Positions 1-8,955 of a stretch of DNA of 64,000 bases are shown in pieces; the first letter of the stretch is position 1; every line of letters begins with the position of its first letter. The notes below the pieces were generated by a model. It was given only the letters and a program-made list of their open reading frames with translations, did no database searches and was not told where the DNA came from. The DNA is taken from assembly GCF_017948455.1 (NCBI RefSeq), contig NZ_JAFFSU010000029.1:1-64000 (forward strand), given 5' to 3'. The stretch comes from Streptomyces sp. GESEQ-4 (GTDB lineage: Bacteria; Actinomycetota; Actinomycetes; Streptomycetales; Streptomycetaceae). The translations under genes and the position numbers were made by a program.

Positions 1-50
<50 letters not shown>

Positions 51-150
51 GGGGGCAGCGTGTCATCCGCTCAGGCTGCAGCGGTTTTCGTCCGGCCGTC
101 CGCATTCTGCTGGCGTCCCCGTCCGCGTAAAGGCAAGGAGAGGTGTTCAG

Positions 151-1104
151 ATGTCTGCTGAGCTCGCGGACAAGACCGCGCACACGGTGCACGTGTCCGC
201 ACCCGCCGGTGTGGTCTACGCGCTGGTGGCCGACGCGGTGAAGTGGCCGCTGTATTTCTCCCCGGTCATCCATGTGGAGCAGCTGGAGTTCGACGGCGAA
301 CGGGGGTGGCTGCGGATGTGGTCCCTCATGGACGGCCGGCTGACGTCATGGACCTCGTGGCGGCACCTGGACCCGGTGAAGCGCCGCGTGGACTTCGGGC
401 AGGAACTGCCCGTGTCGCCGTTCAACTCGATGGGCGGCACCTTGAACGTGCGGTCCACGGGGGCGCACCGCAGCGAGCTGGAGCTGCTGTACGACTTCAG
501 CATCACCCAGGGCCGGCCCGATGACGTGGCGTGGGCGCAGCGCGCCACCGGCGGCCACAGCCGCGCCCAGCTCGCCGAGGTGAAGGCCTTCGCCGAGCGG
601 TGGACGCGCCTGGACGAACTGGTCCTGTCCTTCGAGGACTCGGTGCGCGTCCACGGTCCGGCCGAGCTGGTCTACGACTTCCTCTACCGGGCCGGGGCCT
701 GGCCCCAGCTGGTCGAGCACGTCACCGGGGTCGACCTCACCGAGGACGCGCCCGGGGTGCAGCGCATGAGAGTGCAGACGCTGACCGAGTCCGGTGCGCA
801 CAGCGCCGAGTCGGTGCGGATCTGCTTCCCGCACGCGGGCCGCATCGTCTACAAGGAGACCGCGACCTCCCCCCTGCTCACGGCCCACACCGGCGAATGG
901 TCCGTCGTCCCGGACGAGACGGGGGTGACCGTCCTCGCGCAGCACAGCGTCGTGCTGCGCGAGGAGAACATCGCCGCCGTGCTGGGCGAGCGGGCGGGCC
1001 TGGCACACGCCCGCTGGCATGTGCGCCAGGCGCTGCGCCAGGAGGGCCTGGCCCTGCTGGCCCGGGCCAAGCAGCATGCGGAAAGCGCCGTCCGCATGCT
1101 GTGA
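151..1104 (+). CDS. Didomain aromatase/cyclase (SRPBCC fold, polyketide cyclase)
   Basis: 317 aa with two START/SRPBCC repeats: residues about 10-150 and about 165-305. Each begins with a pattern of the type V-x-V-x-(A/G)-PA-x-x-V-Y. The length and two-repeat layout match the ActVII/TcmN-type aromatase/cyclases that dehydrate and aromatise the first ring of type II polyketides. An AAGGAGAGG-like Shine-Dalgarno lies just before the ATG. No ketosynthase, chain-length factor or ACP is visible; they may lie left of the window, beyond the contig edge. It could therefore belong to a neighbouring type II PKS cluster rather than to the type III PKS system further right. Family call is secure; substrate is not. 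Confidence 0.85.
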   Translation: MSAELADKTAHTVHVSAPAGVVYALVADAVKWPLYFSPVIHVEQLEFDGERGWLRMWSLMDGRLTSWTSWRHLDPVKRRVDFGQELPVSPFNSMGGTLNVRSTGAHRSELELLYDFSITQGRPDDVAWAQRATGGHSRAQLAEVKAFAERWTRLDELVLSFEDSVRVHGPAELVYDFLYRAGAWPQLVEHVTGVDLTEDAPGVQRMRVQTLTESGAHSAESVRICFPHAGRIVYKETATSPLLTAHTGEWSVVPDETGVTVLAQHSVVLREENIAAVLGERAGLAHARWHVRQALRQEGLALLARAKQHAESAVRML

Positions 1105-1274
1105 CGGCGGCCGGGCGCGGGCGGCTGCGCCCCCAAGCAGCCTTGCGGACGGGAAACGACAGCGATGTGCTGCGGGAATCCTCGGGAAGGAGTCGAGCCG
1201 CGGCACACCAAAAGCAGTGCCTGGCCGGTTACCCCCTACCGTGGTTTTCTGCCCGGACACGGCGAGGAGCTGCA

Positions 1275-1640
1275 ATGTTCAATGACATAGGCGCGCTTGA
1301 GCTGGTGATGCTCGCGATTGTTGCCGTGCTCGTCTTCGGCCCGGACAAGCTGCCGAAGGTGATCCAGGACGCGGCCAGGATCATCCGGAAGGTCCGGGCC
1401 TTCTCGGACCAGGCCCAGCAGGACATCCGCGAGGAACTCGGCCCCGAGTTCAAGGACGTCACCTTCGAGGACCTGAATCCCAAGACGTTCCTCCGCAAGC
1501 AGCTGGCCAGCGACGAACTGGGCCTGGGGGAGATCCGCGACAGCTTCGACCTGCGCAAGGAAGCGGCAGACGTCGCCGACGCGGTGAACGGCCCCCAGAG
1601 CGAGCCGGCCCGCAGGCCCGCACCCCCCACGTCGCCGTAG
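1275..1640 (+). CDS. tatB: Sec-independent (twin-arginine) translocase subunit TatB
   Basis: 121 aa with the TatA/B plan: short N-terminus, one membrane helix (about residues 7-22), then F-G-P-x-K-L-P, an amphipathic helix and a long charged tail. The FGPDKLP version, the 121-aa length and the E/D-rich tail favour TatB over TatA. The ATG at 1275 follows GAGGAG at 1264-1269. TatA and TatC homologues lie 6-7 kb away on the other strand, so a full Tat set flanks the left part of the cluster. This is unusual for housekeeping tat genes and suggests paralogues tied to the Tat-signal-bearing tailoring enzymes at 47-60 kb. Confidence 0.85.
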   Translation: MFNDIGALELVMLAIVAVLVFGPDKLPKVIQDAARIIRKVRAFSDQAQQDIREELGPEFKDVTFEDLNPKTFLRKQLASDELGLGEIRDSFDLRKEAADVADAVNGPQSEPARRPAPPTSP

Positions 1641-2115
1641 CCGCTGACCGTCCCTCCCCGCCCCGGCGCGCCCCGCCCCGGCCTGCCCGGTCGGGTGTGG
1701 TCACGGGCCCGGCCCGCTGGGACACCGCTCGGCCCCCGCTGCACACCCGCTTGGGAAAACGGACGCCGGGGCGGTACGGCAACTAGCGTGCTGAGCCCGA
1801 CCGTTGTGGACGTCAGGCAGGCCAGGAGGCCGTCATGAGGGACAGGCACGACAGCCCGGCCCGGCCCGCCCGTACGCCGCCCGGCGCCGCCCGCGCCGCA
1901 TCCACCCGTGCCGCCCCCGCCCTCCCGGGCCGGTGCGTGACCTTGTGCCGTGCCGCCGCCGCGGCCGGCTGCGGCGCGCGGGGACGTGATCCGGCCGGGG
2001 CGCCGCCCCCGGGCACGGCGGTGATGTCGTTGTAGGAGCCTGCCTGCCCGTTCAGCGCCCGCAGAAAGGAGAGAAGGGTATCCGGCCCCGCGACGGACCG
2101 CACACCCCGGCCACC
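1641..2115. other. Intergenic region with one doubtful small ORF
   Basis: 475 bp without a convincing gene. A 66-codon frame at 1835-2035 (+) has a good GGAGG six bases before its ATG, but its product is low-complexity Ala/Arg/Pro/Gly and resembles nothing I know. It could be a leader peptide or chance in GC-rich DNA. AAAGGAGAG at about 2065 lies too far from the next gene's ATG (2116) to serve it. Confidence 0.4.
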
Positions 2116-5100
2116 ATGACTGTTCACCGTTGTCCACACGCGCCGATCTCCGTGCTCGTCGACCCCGGGCCCGCCCCGCATGCGAGCCGGTGGGACCTCG
2201 AGCTGCGCGGGCCGCTCGACCGTGCCGCCCTGGACCACATCCTGGGCGAGCTCACCGCCGAGGGCCCAGGCAGGCCCGTGCCGCAGCACCAGCTGCTGCG
2301 GCACGGGCCCGACCACCACACGCTGCGGTTGTGGGCGGCGGAGGCAGGGCCCGCCGCCTTCGTCTCGGGCCGCATCGCCGACCGGCTCACCGAGCCGCCG
2401 CCCGCCGCCGACCACCCGCTGACCACCGCCCAGCGCGCCCTCCTCGCATCCGGCCGAGCGCACCGGTATGAGGCGGTGCTGCTCGAAACGGACACTGCGC
2501 CGGGCGCGGGCGCGCTGCGCGAGGCCCTGGGCGCCGTCCTGGCCGCCCACCCTCAGCTGCGCTCGCGCCTTGCCGCGGACGGCTGGCTCACCACCCAGGC
2601 CGGCGACGGGCCGGCCGGACGGCCGGATCCGCTGGTGGAGAGGGAGTTCACCGACGAGGCCGGCTTCGGCGCGGCGGTGGACCTCACCGGCCGCACGCTC
2701 GATGTGCGCGCCGGCCTCCAGCTGCGGGCGCTGCTCGCCCGGGACCGCCGTCCGGCCGGACCGCGTGCCGACCGGCTTGCCGTACTCGTGCATGAGCTCG
2801 CCGTGGACGCCGCGTCCTGGCCCGTCCTGCTCGACGACCTGAGCGCCGCCCTCGACGCGGTGGCCGCCGGACGTCCGGCCCGGCCCCGGCGCCGGCCCGA
2901 CCACCTGGCCGACTGGGTCGGCGAACTGCGGGAGCTGGCCCATAACCCCGCCGAGGCGCGGCACTGGAGCCTGGTCGCCGGGCGCAGGCTGCGGGCGGGC
3001 GACTCCCACCGGCCCGCCCCGCCGGCCGGGCCGGGCGCCGGGCCCGGCCAGGTCCGCCACACCGGGTTCGTCCTGGACGAGGACCGCACCGAGCGGATCG
3101 TCCAGATCCTGGCCCGGCGCCTCGCGCTGACCCCCGCACAGGTGCTGACCGGCGTGTTCGCGCTCGCCCTGGCCCGCTGGCAGGGATCCGACGAGGTCAG
3201 CTTCGACGTGCGCGGCGACCCCCGCAGCGGCCGGCCCGGCCTGCGCGAGCACGTGGGCCGGCTCACCGACCCCTACCCGGTCCATCTCACACCGGACCCC
3301 GGCCTCGATGCCCTGGGCCAGCTCACCGCGCTGGCCGGCCCCCTGGCCGACTGCGCGGGCGGCGCCCCGGGCGGCGCCGGCTTCGGAGCCTGCCGCGAGT
3401 GGGCCCCCGATCCGCTGCTGCGGCGCCGGCTGCGTGAACTGCCGCCCGCCCCCACGTGTCTGAGCGTGCCCGGCCCCGGCGAACTGCTGCCCGGCTTCGC
3501 CCGGCCCGCGCACGGCAGCACACCGGGCCGGCCCGCCCACCGCATCGAGGTCAGGGCCCAGGCCGCCCACGGCCGGCTGCACATCGGCCTCGACTGGACC
3601 ACCGCCCCCGCGGACGGCGTCACCGACACGTCGGTGGCCGCCCTGAAGGACCTGCTGCGGGATCTGCTGGAGGAGCTCGCCGACGCGCCCGCCGCGCCGG
3701 CTCCGCTCGTCCTGCGGGCCACCCCCCAGCAGTCGGCGCTGTACACCGGCGGCGAGGGACGGCCCGGCACCGGACGCCATGTCGAACAGCTCGTATGGCT
3801 CTGGCACGGCCCGCTCGACGCCGCCCGCTTCGCCGCGGCCTGGCAGTCGGTGTTCGACTGCGAGACGGTGCTGCGCACCGCGTTCACCGGCGGCGGCGAA
3901 CCGCTGCTCGTGGTCCACGACCGGGTCGTGCCCGAGATCACCCGCCGGGCCGTCAGCGACGACGACTGGCAGCCCTTCCTCGAGCGGGACCGGCTGCGCG
4001 GCTTCGACCTGCACTGCCCCGCACTGCTGCGCCTGACCCTGCTGGACGCGCAGCACACCCCGCCCGACACCGCCCTCGCCCCCACCCGGATCCTGGTCAG
4101 CTACCACCGGGCCCTGCTCGACACCTGGAGCGCGCACCTGTTGCTGCGCGAGTTCTACCGCGCCTATCTCGCCGGCGGCACCCTGCCCGGCGGTGAGCGC
4201 CGCCCCGACCTGCGCGACTACACGGCCTGGGTCGCGGCCCAGAATCCGGAGCCCGCCCGCGGGTTCTGGGCGCGCAGCGCGCCCCCCGACGGCGCGGCCT
4301 CACGGCCCGGCCGGCCCGCCGCCACCGGCCTGACCGGCGCCGGCCGTGCCCGGCTGCGCCTGGACCCCGCCGACACCGCCCGCCTCGCCCGCTGGGCCGG
4401 CACCTGGGGCACCGCCGAGAGCAGCGTGCTGCAGGCCGTCTGGGCCATGCTGATCTACTGGGCCTCCGGCGCCACCCAAGCGGCCCCCGTCTGTTTCGCG
4501 GTGACCGTGTCGGGGCGCGGCATAGCGCTGGACGGCGCGGCCCGGATACCGGGGCCGCTGCGCAACCCGCTGCCCATGACCGTCGAGGTGGACCCGGCGG
4601 GCCCGGTGCCGCATCTGCTGCGGCAGCTGCGCGACCGCGCCCTGGAGATGTCCGCATACGAATGGGTACCCGCCGACTGGATCCGCGCCTGGAGCCACAG
4701 CAGCGCCCACGCCGACACCGTCATCGCCTTCGAGGACCCGCCGCATCCGGTGCAGGGCCTGGAGGCCGAACTCGCCGCCCACGGCCTGGGGGCCGAGTTC
4801 CCGGGCATCCTGCCCGCCCACTCCGTGCTCCCCGTCGGGCTGCTGGCCCACCACGACAGCGCGGGCGGCCTGGTCCTCACGGAGGTCCACGACCGGGCCC
4901 AGCTCGGGGAGGAGGCGGCCGGCGAACTGCTGGCGCACAGCGTCCTGCTGCTGCGTGAACTTCCCCTGTGGGCGGATGAGTCCACCACCGTCGACGAAGC
5001 CCTGCAGCTCCTTGAGGACAGCACCGCCCCCCTCATGGCCGACGCCCTTCACGACGGCCAGGACACCCCCTGGGTCACCCTGCGCGCCGCGCGCCAGGAC

Positions 5101-5457
5101 CAGGCGGGGACGATCTGCCTGATACCGCCGCCGGGCGCCCCCCTCACCTGCTACGACCTGCTGGCCCACGCCTATGAGGGCCCCCAGGAACTGCTGGTGC
5201 TCCCCACCGAGGCCGGCCCGGGCGGCGCACCGCCCGCCCTCACCGCGCTCGGCCAGGGCCGCTTTCTGCTGCTCGGCGGATTCTCCGGAGCCGGTGCCCG
5301 CGCCTGTGACATCGCCCGGCGCATCGCGGCGGACGGCCACCGCCCGCCGCGGGTGGTACTCGCCGGTGCGACGGCAGACGAGTGGGAGCGGGCCCGCGAG
5401 CTGGCCGCAGCCCTGAACGCCGCCACCGGCCGGCCCTCGGACACCGACGGCGCATAG
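2116..5457 (+). CDS. Two degenerate NRPS condensation-like domains plus thioesterase-like C-terminus, no A or T domain
   Basis: 1113 aa. Domain 1 (about 1-530) resembles an epimerisation/condensation domain with a core H-E-L-x-V-D-x-x-S-W near residue 225. Domain 2 (about 535-960) has Q-Q-S-A-L-Y at its start and a core Y-H-R-A-L-L-D-T-W-S near residue 665. In both, the second (catalytic) histidine of HHxxxDG is replaced, by Glu and by Arg. The last ~130 residues look like a trimmed alpha/beta-hydrolase thioesterase, with G-F-S-G-A at the nucleophile elbow rather than canonical GxSxG. No adenylation domain or carrier protein is seen. It may act on a carrier- or CoA-bound partner made elsewhere, or be non-catalytic. 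The ATG has no clear RBS; a later start at 2179 is possible. A hairpin terminator follows. Confidence 0.7.
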   Translation: MTVHRCPHAPISVLVDPGPAPHASRWDLELRGPLDRAALDHILGELTAEGPGRPVPQHQLLRHGPDHHTLRLWAAEAGPAAFVSGRIADRLTEPPPAADHPLTTAQRALLASGRAHRYEAVLLETDTAPGAGALREALGAVLAAHPQLRSRLAADGWLTTQAGDGPAGRPDPLVEREFTDEAGFGAAVDLTGRTLDVRAGLQLRALLARDRRPAGPRADRLAVLVHELAVDAASWPVLLDDLSAALDAVAAGRPARPRRRPDHLADWVGELRELAHNPAEARHWSLVAGRRLRAGDSHRPAPPAGPGAGPGQVRHTGFVLDEDRTERIVQILARRLALTPAQVLTGVFALALARWQGSDEVSFDVRGDPRSGRPGLREHVGRLTDPYPVHLTPDPGLDALGQLTALAGPLADCAGGAPGGAGFGACREWAPDPLLRRRLRELPPAPTCLSVPGPGELLPGFARPAHGSTPGRPAHRIEVRAQAAHGRLHIGLDWTTAPADGVTDTSVAALKDLLRDLLEELADAPAAPAPLVLRATPQQSALYTGGEGRPGTGRHVEQLVWLWHGPLDAARFAAAWQSVFDCETVLRTAFTGGGEPLLVVHDRVVPEITRRAVSDDDWQPFLERDRLRGFDLHCPALLRLTLLDAQHTPPDTALAPTRILVSYHRALLDTWSAHLLLREFYRAYLAGGTLPGGERRPDLRDYTAWVAAQNPEPARGFWARSAPPDGAASRPGRPAATGLTGAGRARLRLDPADTARLARWAGTWGTAESSVLQAVWAMLIYWASGATQAAPVCFAVTVSGRGIALDGAARIPGPLRNPLPMTVEVDPAGPVPHLLRQLRDRALEMSAYEWVPADWIRAWSHSSAHADTVIAFEDPPHPVQGLEAELAAHGLGAEFPGILPAHSVLPVGLLAHHDSAGGLVLTEVHDRAQLGEEAAGELLAHSVLLLRELPLWADESTTVDEALQLLEDSTAPLMADALHDGQDTPWVTLRAARQDQAGTICLIPPPGAPLTCYDLLAHAYEGPQELLVLPTEAGPGGAPPALTALGQGRFLLLGGFSGAGARACDIARRIAADGHRPPRVVLAGATADEWERARELAAALNAATGRPSDTDGA

Positions 5458-5504
5458 CACACCCCGCCGGAGGGCCGGCCCCGCGCAGCGCGCGCCCTGC
5501 GCCC

Positions 5505-5530
5505 GCGGGCACCGCCCCGGCGGTGCCCGC
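5505..5530 (+). terminator. Hairpin terminator after the condensation-like gene
   Basis: Perfect 12-bp inverted repeat (GCGGGCACCGCC and its complement) with a 2-nt loop, 48 bp after the stop. There is no long T tract, which is usual in Streptomyces. Confidence 0.55.
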
Positions 5531-5810
5531 CCGCCGTTTCCCCACCGTTCCTCGAGCGTTTCTCGTGCGGCGTTGTGCAGGGTGGCTGATGCATGGGCGG
5601 CCCCGCCGGGAGTCTGAGGCACTGCCCCGCAGGCACTGCCCACCGCTGCCCCCACAGGTGCGGCCCCCGGGGCCCACCCGGCCGCGGCGTACGCCCGGTG
5701 CGCGCCCCGCCGCCGGGCCCCACAGCAGGCCTGCCGCGCCGGCGTCACGGCCGACGGCCCGACAGGCCCGGCCGCTGCCCCCCCGTGAGCCGGCCGGACA
5801 GGAGGATCAG

Positions 5811-5951
5811 ATGTACGACACCGAAGAGGAGGGCGGCAGGATGCCCCACGAGCGCAGGGATCTTTCCCTGCCGCACGTGCCGCCGCTCCTGCTGGCCGGA
5901 ATCGACGAGGACGACACCTGGGAGCCCCACGTCGTGCGCGGCATCGACTGA
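5811..5951 (+). CDS. Small acidic peptide, 46 aa, unknown (possible precursor or regulatory peptide)
   Basis: ATG at 5811 is preceded by GGAGG at 5801-5805, an optimal Shine-Dalgarno. The 46-residue product has an acidic start (D-T-E-E-E), a Pro/Leu-rich middle (LPHVPPLLLAG) and an acidic end (IDEDDTW…VVRGID). It has no cysteine, so it is not a lanthipeptide or other thioether precursor. It lies between the condensation-like gene and the DUF6059-like gene on the same strand. I do not recognise the family. The strong RBS and position support translation; function is unknown. Confidence 0.5.
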   Translation: MYDTEEEGGRMPHERRDLSLPHVPPLLLAGIDEDDTWEPHVVRGID

Positions 5952-6072
5952 CTGCCGGGACGGCCCGCGCGGCGAGGCGGGCCGCTGCCGCCACAGCCCA
6001 TCCTCGACCCAGGTGCGAGCGGACCTTGACAGCCTGCAAAGACAGCCGCGAGCGAAGGTACAGGGAGCGGTC

Positions 6073-6369
6073 ATGAAACGGTTGTTGCGTCGCGGCCGGC
6101 AGGCGGTGGTGGACCATTGCCTGCGCCCGCTGTGGCGGGCCCTGGTGGCCTTCGGGTCCCTCTACACCAGCCCCGAGGCCTATCACGCGGCCTGCGAATA
6201 CTCCTCGGTCGCGTGCACGCACGATCCCTTCGCACACGCCCGGCACGGGCCGCCGCCCGCCCACCCCGAGCGGGTGCGCGCGGACCTGCCGCTGTCTGCG
6301 ACGGAGCGGCAGCTCGCCCGTGAGCTGTGGCCGGCGTACCACGCCGAAGGGCGTGTCCCCGGCACCTGA
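6073..6369 (+). CDS. DUF6059-like small protein
   Basis: 98 aa: a basic N-terminus (MKRLLRRGRQ), then a PLWRALVAFGSLY segment that could be a short amphipathic or membrane helix, and a C-terminal H-P-E-R-(x)n-L-x-x-x-E-R-x-L-x-x-E-L-W pattern. This fits, from memory, the DUF6059 proteins common in Streptomyces biosynthetic clusters, whose function is unknown. GGGAG lies just upstream of the ATG. It follows the 46-aa peptide gene by about 120 bp on the same strand and may be co-transcribed with it. Confidence 0.55.
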   Translation: MKRLLRRGRQAVVDHCLRPLWRALVAFGSLYTSPEAYHAACEYSSVACTHDPFAHARHGPPPAHPERVRADLPLSATERQLARELWPAYHAEGRVPGT

Positions 6370-6390
6370 CCACCGCCCGGGGCCGGCCGG

Positions 6391-6981
6391 TCAGACGGTG
6401 GTGATGACCTCGCCGATGTCCAGCCGCGGGGAGCGCGGCGCCCAGGCGTCCGGGCCCGGCCTGCCGATGTTGACGATCATCAGCGGGCCGTGGTCGTCGT
6501 CCAGGAAGTCCTTTTGGACACCGGCGAAGTCGAAACCGGTCATCGGGCCGGCGGCCAGGCCGGCGGCGCGGACGCCCATGATGAAGTACGCGGCCTGCAG
6601 GGCGCCGTTGACCAGGGCGGACCGCTCGCGGACCGGGCGCTCGGCGTAGAGCAGGTCCTTGATCTGCGGCAGGCGGGGGAGCAGCTTGGGCAGTTCCTCG
6701 TGGAACTCGTTGTCCACGGCCAGGATCGCGACCAGCGGGGCGGTGGCGGTCTTGGCGCGGTTGGCCTTGGCCATGTGCTCCACCAGGCGGCCGCGGGCCT
6801 CGGCGGAGCGGACCAGGGTGATGCGCAGCGGGGCCTGGTTGAAGGCGGTCGGACCGTACTTGACCAGGTCGTAGATCGCCTGGATCTGCTGCTCGGTCAC
6901 CGGCTCGTCGGTGAACGTGTTCGCGGTCCGGGCCTCGCGGAACAGGAGGTTCTGGGCGGTGGTGTCAAGGACAAGCGACAT
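6391..6981 (-). CDS. Nitroreductase-family flavoprotein (RutE/HadB-like)
   Basis: 196 aa from ATG at 6981; AAAGG lies eight bases upstream. The fold signature is N-terminal L-F-R-E-A-R-T, then K-Y-G-P-T-A-F-N-Q-A-P-x-R, and G-x-D-F-A-G-V near the C-terminus. These match the malonic semialdehyde reductase RutE / HadB branch of FMN nitroreductases. Such enzymes reduce nitro groups, quinones or aldehydes with NAD(P)H. Here it could reduce a quinone or an N-oxygenated intermediate, but nothing in the sequence fixes the substrate. It is convergent with the DUF6059-like gene (22-bp gap). Confidence 0.85.
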   Translation of the reverse strand: MSLVLDTTAQNLLFREARTANTFTDEPVTEQQIQAIYDLVKYGPTAFNQAPLRITLVRSAEARGRLVEHMAKANRAKTATAPLVAILAVDNEFHEELPKLLPRLPQIKDLLYAERPVRERSALVNGALQAAYFIMGVRAAGLAAGPMTGFDFAGVQKDFLDDDHGPLMIVNIGRPGPDAWAPRSPRLDIGEVITTV

Positions 6982-7303
6982 GGCTGCAACCTTTGTGTCA
7001 GGGGCGGTGGACCGGCGTGCGCGCACGGCGCACAGCACGCTTGGACTCTCCGGGGAACCGGCCGGGCGTCATCGCTCTCACCGCGCGGCCCCCGTTTCTC
7101 CGTCCCGCCCGCAGCCGCCTGGCCCAGCGGCCGAGGCGGCCGAAGCGGCCTTCACGGGCTTCGTGCCCGTGAGGCCTGCGTGCCCGTGCAGGCCGCGGTC
7201 TTCGCCCGGCCGCGAAGACCACGGGACCCAGCCCGGCGAACCCGGCAGTACAGGTCGTGACAGGGCGGCCCGGGGCGGACGGCGTGACCCCCCGGACCGC
7301 CCG

Positions 7304-7472
7304 GGCCCTCGGCCCCCAGGCCCTCGGCCCTCGGCTCCCGGCTCCCGGCCCCGGCCCCGGGCCTCGGCTCCCGGCCTCGGCCCCCGGGCCTCGGCCCCCG
7401 GCCTCGGCCCCCGGGCCCCGGCCCCCGGGCCCCGGCCCCCGGGCCCCGGCCCCCGGGGGCCGGGGCCCGGGC
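7304..7472. repeat. Degenerate GC-only tandem repeats between nitroreductase and tatC
   Basis: About 170 bp made almost only of G, C and a few T, with many copies of GGCCTCGG / GGCCCCGG and CCCGGG steps, ending in a self-complementary CCCCCGGGGGCCGGGGCCC-type stretch. The whole gap 6982-7514 holds no other recognisable gene. The repeats lie downstream of tatC and upstream of the nitroreductase, and may act as a terminator or simply be slippage-prone. Confidence 0.7.
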
Positions 7473-7514
7473 GGCCCGTCTGCGCTGCGCGCTGCTCGGC
7501 ACCGCTGCGGCCCG

Positions 7515-8480
7515 TCAGGTGATGTCGCCGTGAGCGGTCAGCCGCCCCCGGTCCGGGCCGGGTCCCTGGTCCGGGCCGGCCTGCGCGGTGGCGTGCGGTG
7601 CGGCGCGGACCGGCTCGGCCGCGCCCACGTCCTGCGGGCCCGGGCCGAGGGGGGACGCTTCGTCGTCGCCGAGGCCGGCGTCGGGGTCGGCCCGGGCGCG
7701 GCGTCTGTCGTTGAGCAGGCAGATGACCAGCGCGATGACGCACAGGAGCGCGATCGGGGCGGCCAGCGACAGCATGGTCAGCGGGTCACCGGTCGGCGTG
7801 GCGATGGCGGAGAACAGGGCGATGCCCATGAGCATGCCGCGCCACCAGCCGGCCAGCCGCTTCCCGCTCAGCGCTCCGGTGATGTTGAGCAGCACGAGCA
7901 GCAGCGGCAGCTCGAAGGCGAGCCCGAAGACGATCACCATGCGGGTGATCAGGTCGAGGTAGTCGTCGACCGGGAGGAGATTGGTGGTGTCCTGGGGGGT
8001 GAAGCCCAAAAGGACGGTCGCGGTCTGCGGAAGAATCACGTAGGCGAGCACGGCACCGCCGAGGAACAGCGGCACACCGGCGCCGACGAAGGCCAGCGCG
8101 TACGTCCTCTCACGGGTGTGCAGGCCGGGAGCCATAAAGGCCCACAGCTGGTACAGCCAGATCGGTGAGGCCAGGACCACGCCGGACATGAGGGAGACCT
8201 TGAGCGCGATCGAGAAGGGCGCGATGAGGCCGTTGACGGTCATGTCGGCGCACGGCTCGCCGTTCGCCTGCCGCAGCGAGCCGTCCACGCAGCCCACGGA
8301 GTCAAGGATCGGCCTCAGCAGGAAGTCGATCAGTTCCTGGTAGAAGACGGCGGCGACGACCGTGACGGCCAGGACCGCCAGAACTGACGTCAGCAGCCGG
8401 TTGCGCAGCTCACGCAGGTGCTCCGCGAGGGGCATCCGCCCCCCGGTGTTCTTCTTCTGCTTGCGGGCAGTGGTGAGCAC
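7515..8480 (-). CDS. tatC: Twin-arginine translocase subunit TatC
   Basis: 321 aa, polytopic. The N-terminal M-P-L-x-E-H-L-x-E-L-R-x-R signature of TatC is at residues ~16-28, followed by six hydrophobic segments, with the conserved F-x-P-x-E/D-like cytoplasmic loops intact. The C-terminus carries a ~60-residue polar tail rich in Asp, Pro and Gln. TatC is the signal-peptide receptor of the Tat pathway. The start is GTG at 8480, with GGAGGAG at good spacing. It lies 43 bp downstream of tatA on the same strand and the two form an operon, itself co-directional with and just downstream of the mevalonate operon. Confidence 0.95.
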   Translation of the reverse strand: MLTTARKQKKNTGGRMPLAEHLRELRNRLLTSVLAVLAVTVVAAVFYQELIDFLLRPILDSVGCVDGSLRQANGEPCADMTVNGLIAPFSIALKVSLMSGVVLASPIWLYQLWAFMAPGLHTRERTYALAFVGAGVPLFLGGAVLAYVILPQTATVLLGFTPQDTTNLLPVDDYLDLITRMVIVFGLAFELPLLLVLLNITGALSGKRLAGWWRGMLMGIALFSAIATPTGDPLTMLSLAAPIALLCVIALVICLLNDRRRARADPDAGLGDDEASPLGPGPQDVGAAEPVRAAPHATAQAGPDQGPGPDRGRLTAHGDIT

Positions 8481-8523
8481 CCCGCTCTCCTCCGTCTCGT
8501 GCGGCGGTGGCCGGCGGCCGGCG

Positions 8524-8808
8524 TCAGCTGTGGACGGTGCGGTGCGGCTCGCTCACCGCAACCGAGCCGGTCACGTCCGGTGGCGCGGCCTCCAGGGTGC
8601 GGGGCACGGCCTGCCCGGCGGCCTGTGCGGGGTGGTGCGGGGCCGCGGTGGCCTCGTCGTCCTTTTTCATCGCTTTGGCCTCGCTTTTGAGAATGCGAGC
8701 GGACTTGCCGAGCGAGCGGGCCATTTCCGGGAGCTTCTTCGCGCCGAAAAGCAGCGCGACGAGAGCAATGATCAGAACGATCTCCAGGGGCTTCAGATTG
8801 CCTATCAT
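8524..8808 (-). CDS. tatA: Twin-arginine translocase subunit TatA
   Basis: 94 aa: one membrane helix (about residues 8-21), then F-G-A-K-K-L-P, an amphipathic helix (ARSLGKSARILKSEAK) and a Pro/Ala-rich tail. This is the typical actinobacterial TatA layout; TatA oligomerises to form the transport pore. ATG at 8808 follows AAGGA. It lies 147 bp downstream of the NphT7-type gene, so it may be transcribed as the tail of the mevalonate operon. Confidence 0.92.
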   Translation of the reverse strand: MIGNLKPLEIVLIIALVALLFGAKKLPEMARSLGKSARILKSEAKAMKKDDEATAAPHHPAQAAGQAVPRTLEAAPPDVTGSVAVSEPHRTVHS

Positions 8809-8955
8809 GTGCCACTTCCTTCATGCCGAAGCAGGGATCTGTTGCGCATGTGGAGGTGCCGGCCCAAGGGGGGGCACGACGAGAGGAGAATAGGACGCAA
8901 CAAAGGCCGCCGTGTGGCCGTGCAACTGTCTCTTGAGCCGTTTTCCAGGCCCCTT

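Noticed and set aside
151..1104. Aromatase/cyclase as part of the tetrahydroxynaphthalene route
   Set aside because: Type III PKS products cyclise in the synthase itself; a didomain aromatase/cyclase belongs to type II PKS logic, so no role in the core pathway is claimed.
1813..4137. 774-codon open frame on the minus strand
   Set aside because: It is a third-position shadow of the condensation-like gene: low-complexity Gly/Ala/Arg/Gln product and no RBS.
7304..7472. CRISPR array
   Set aside because: Units are degenerate and back-to-back, without unique spacers, and no cas genes are in the window.
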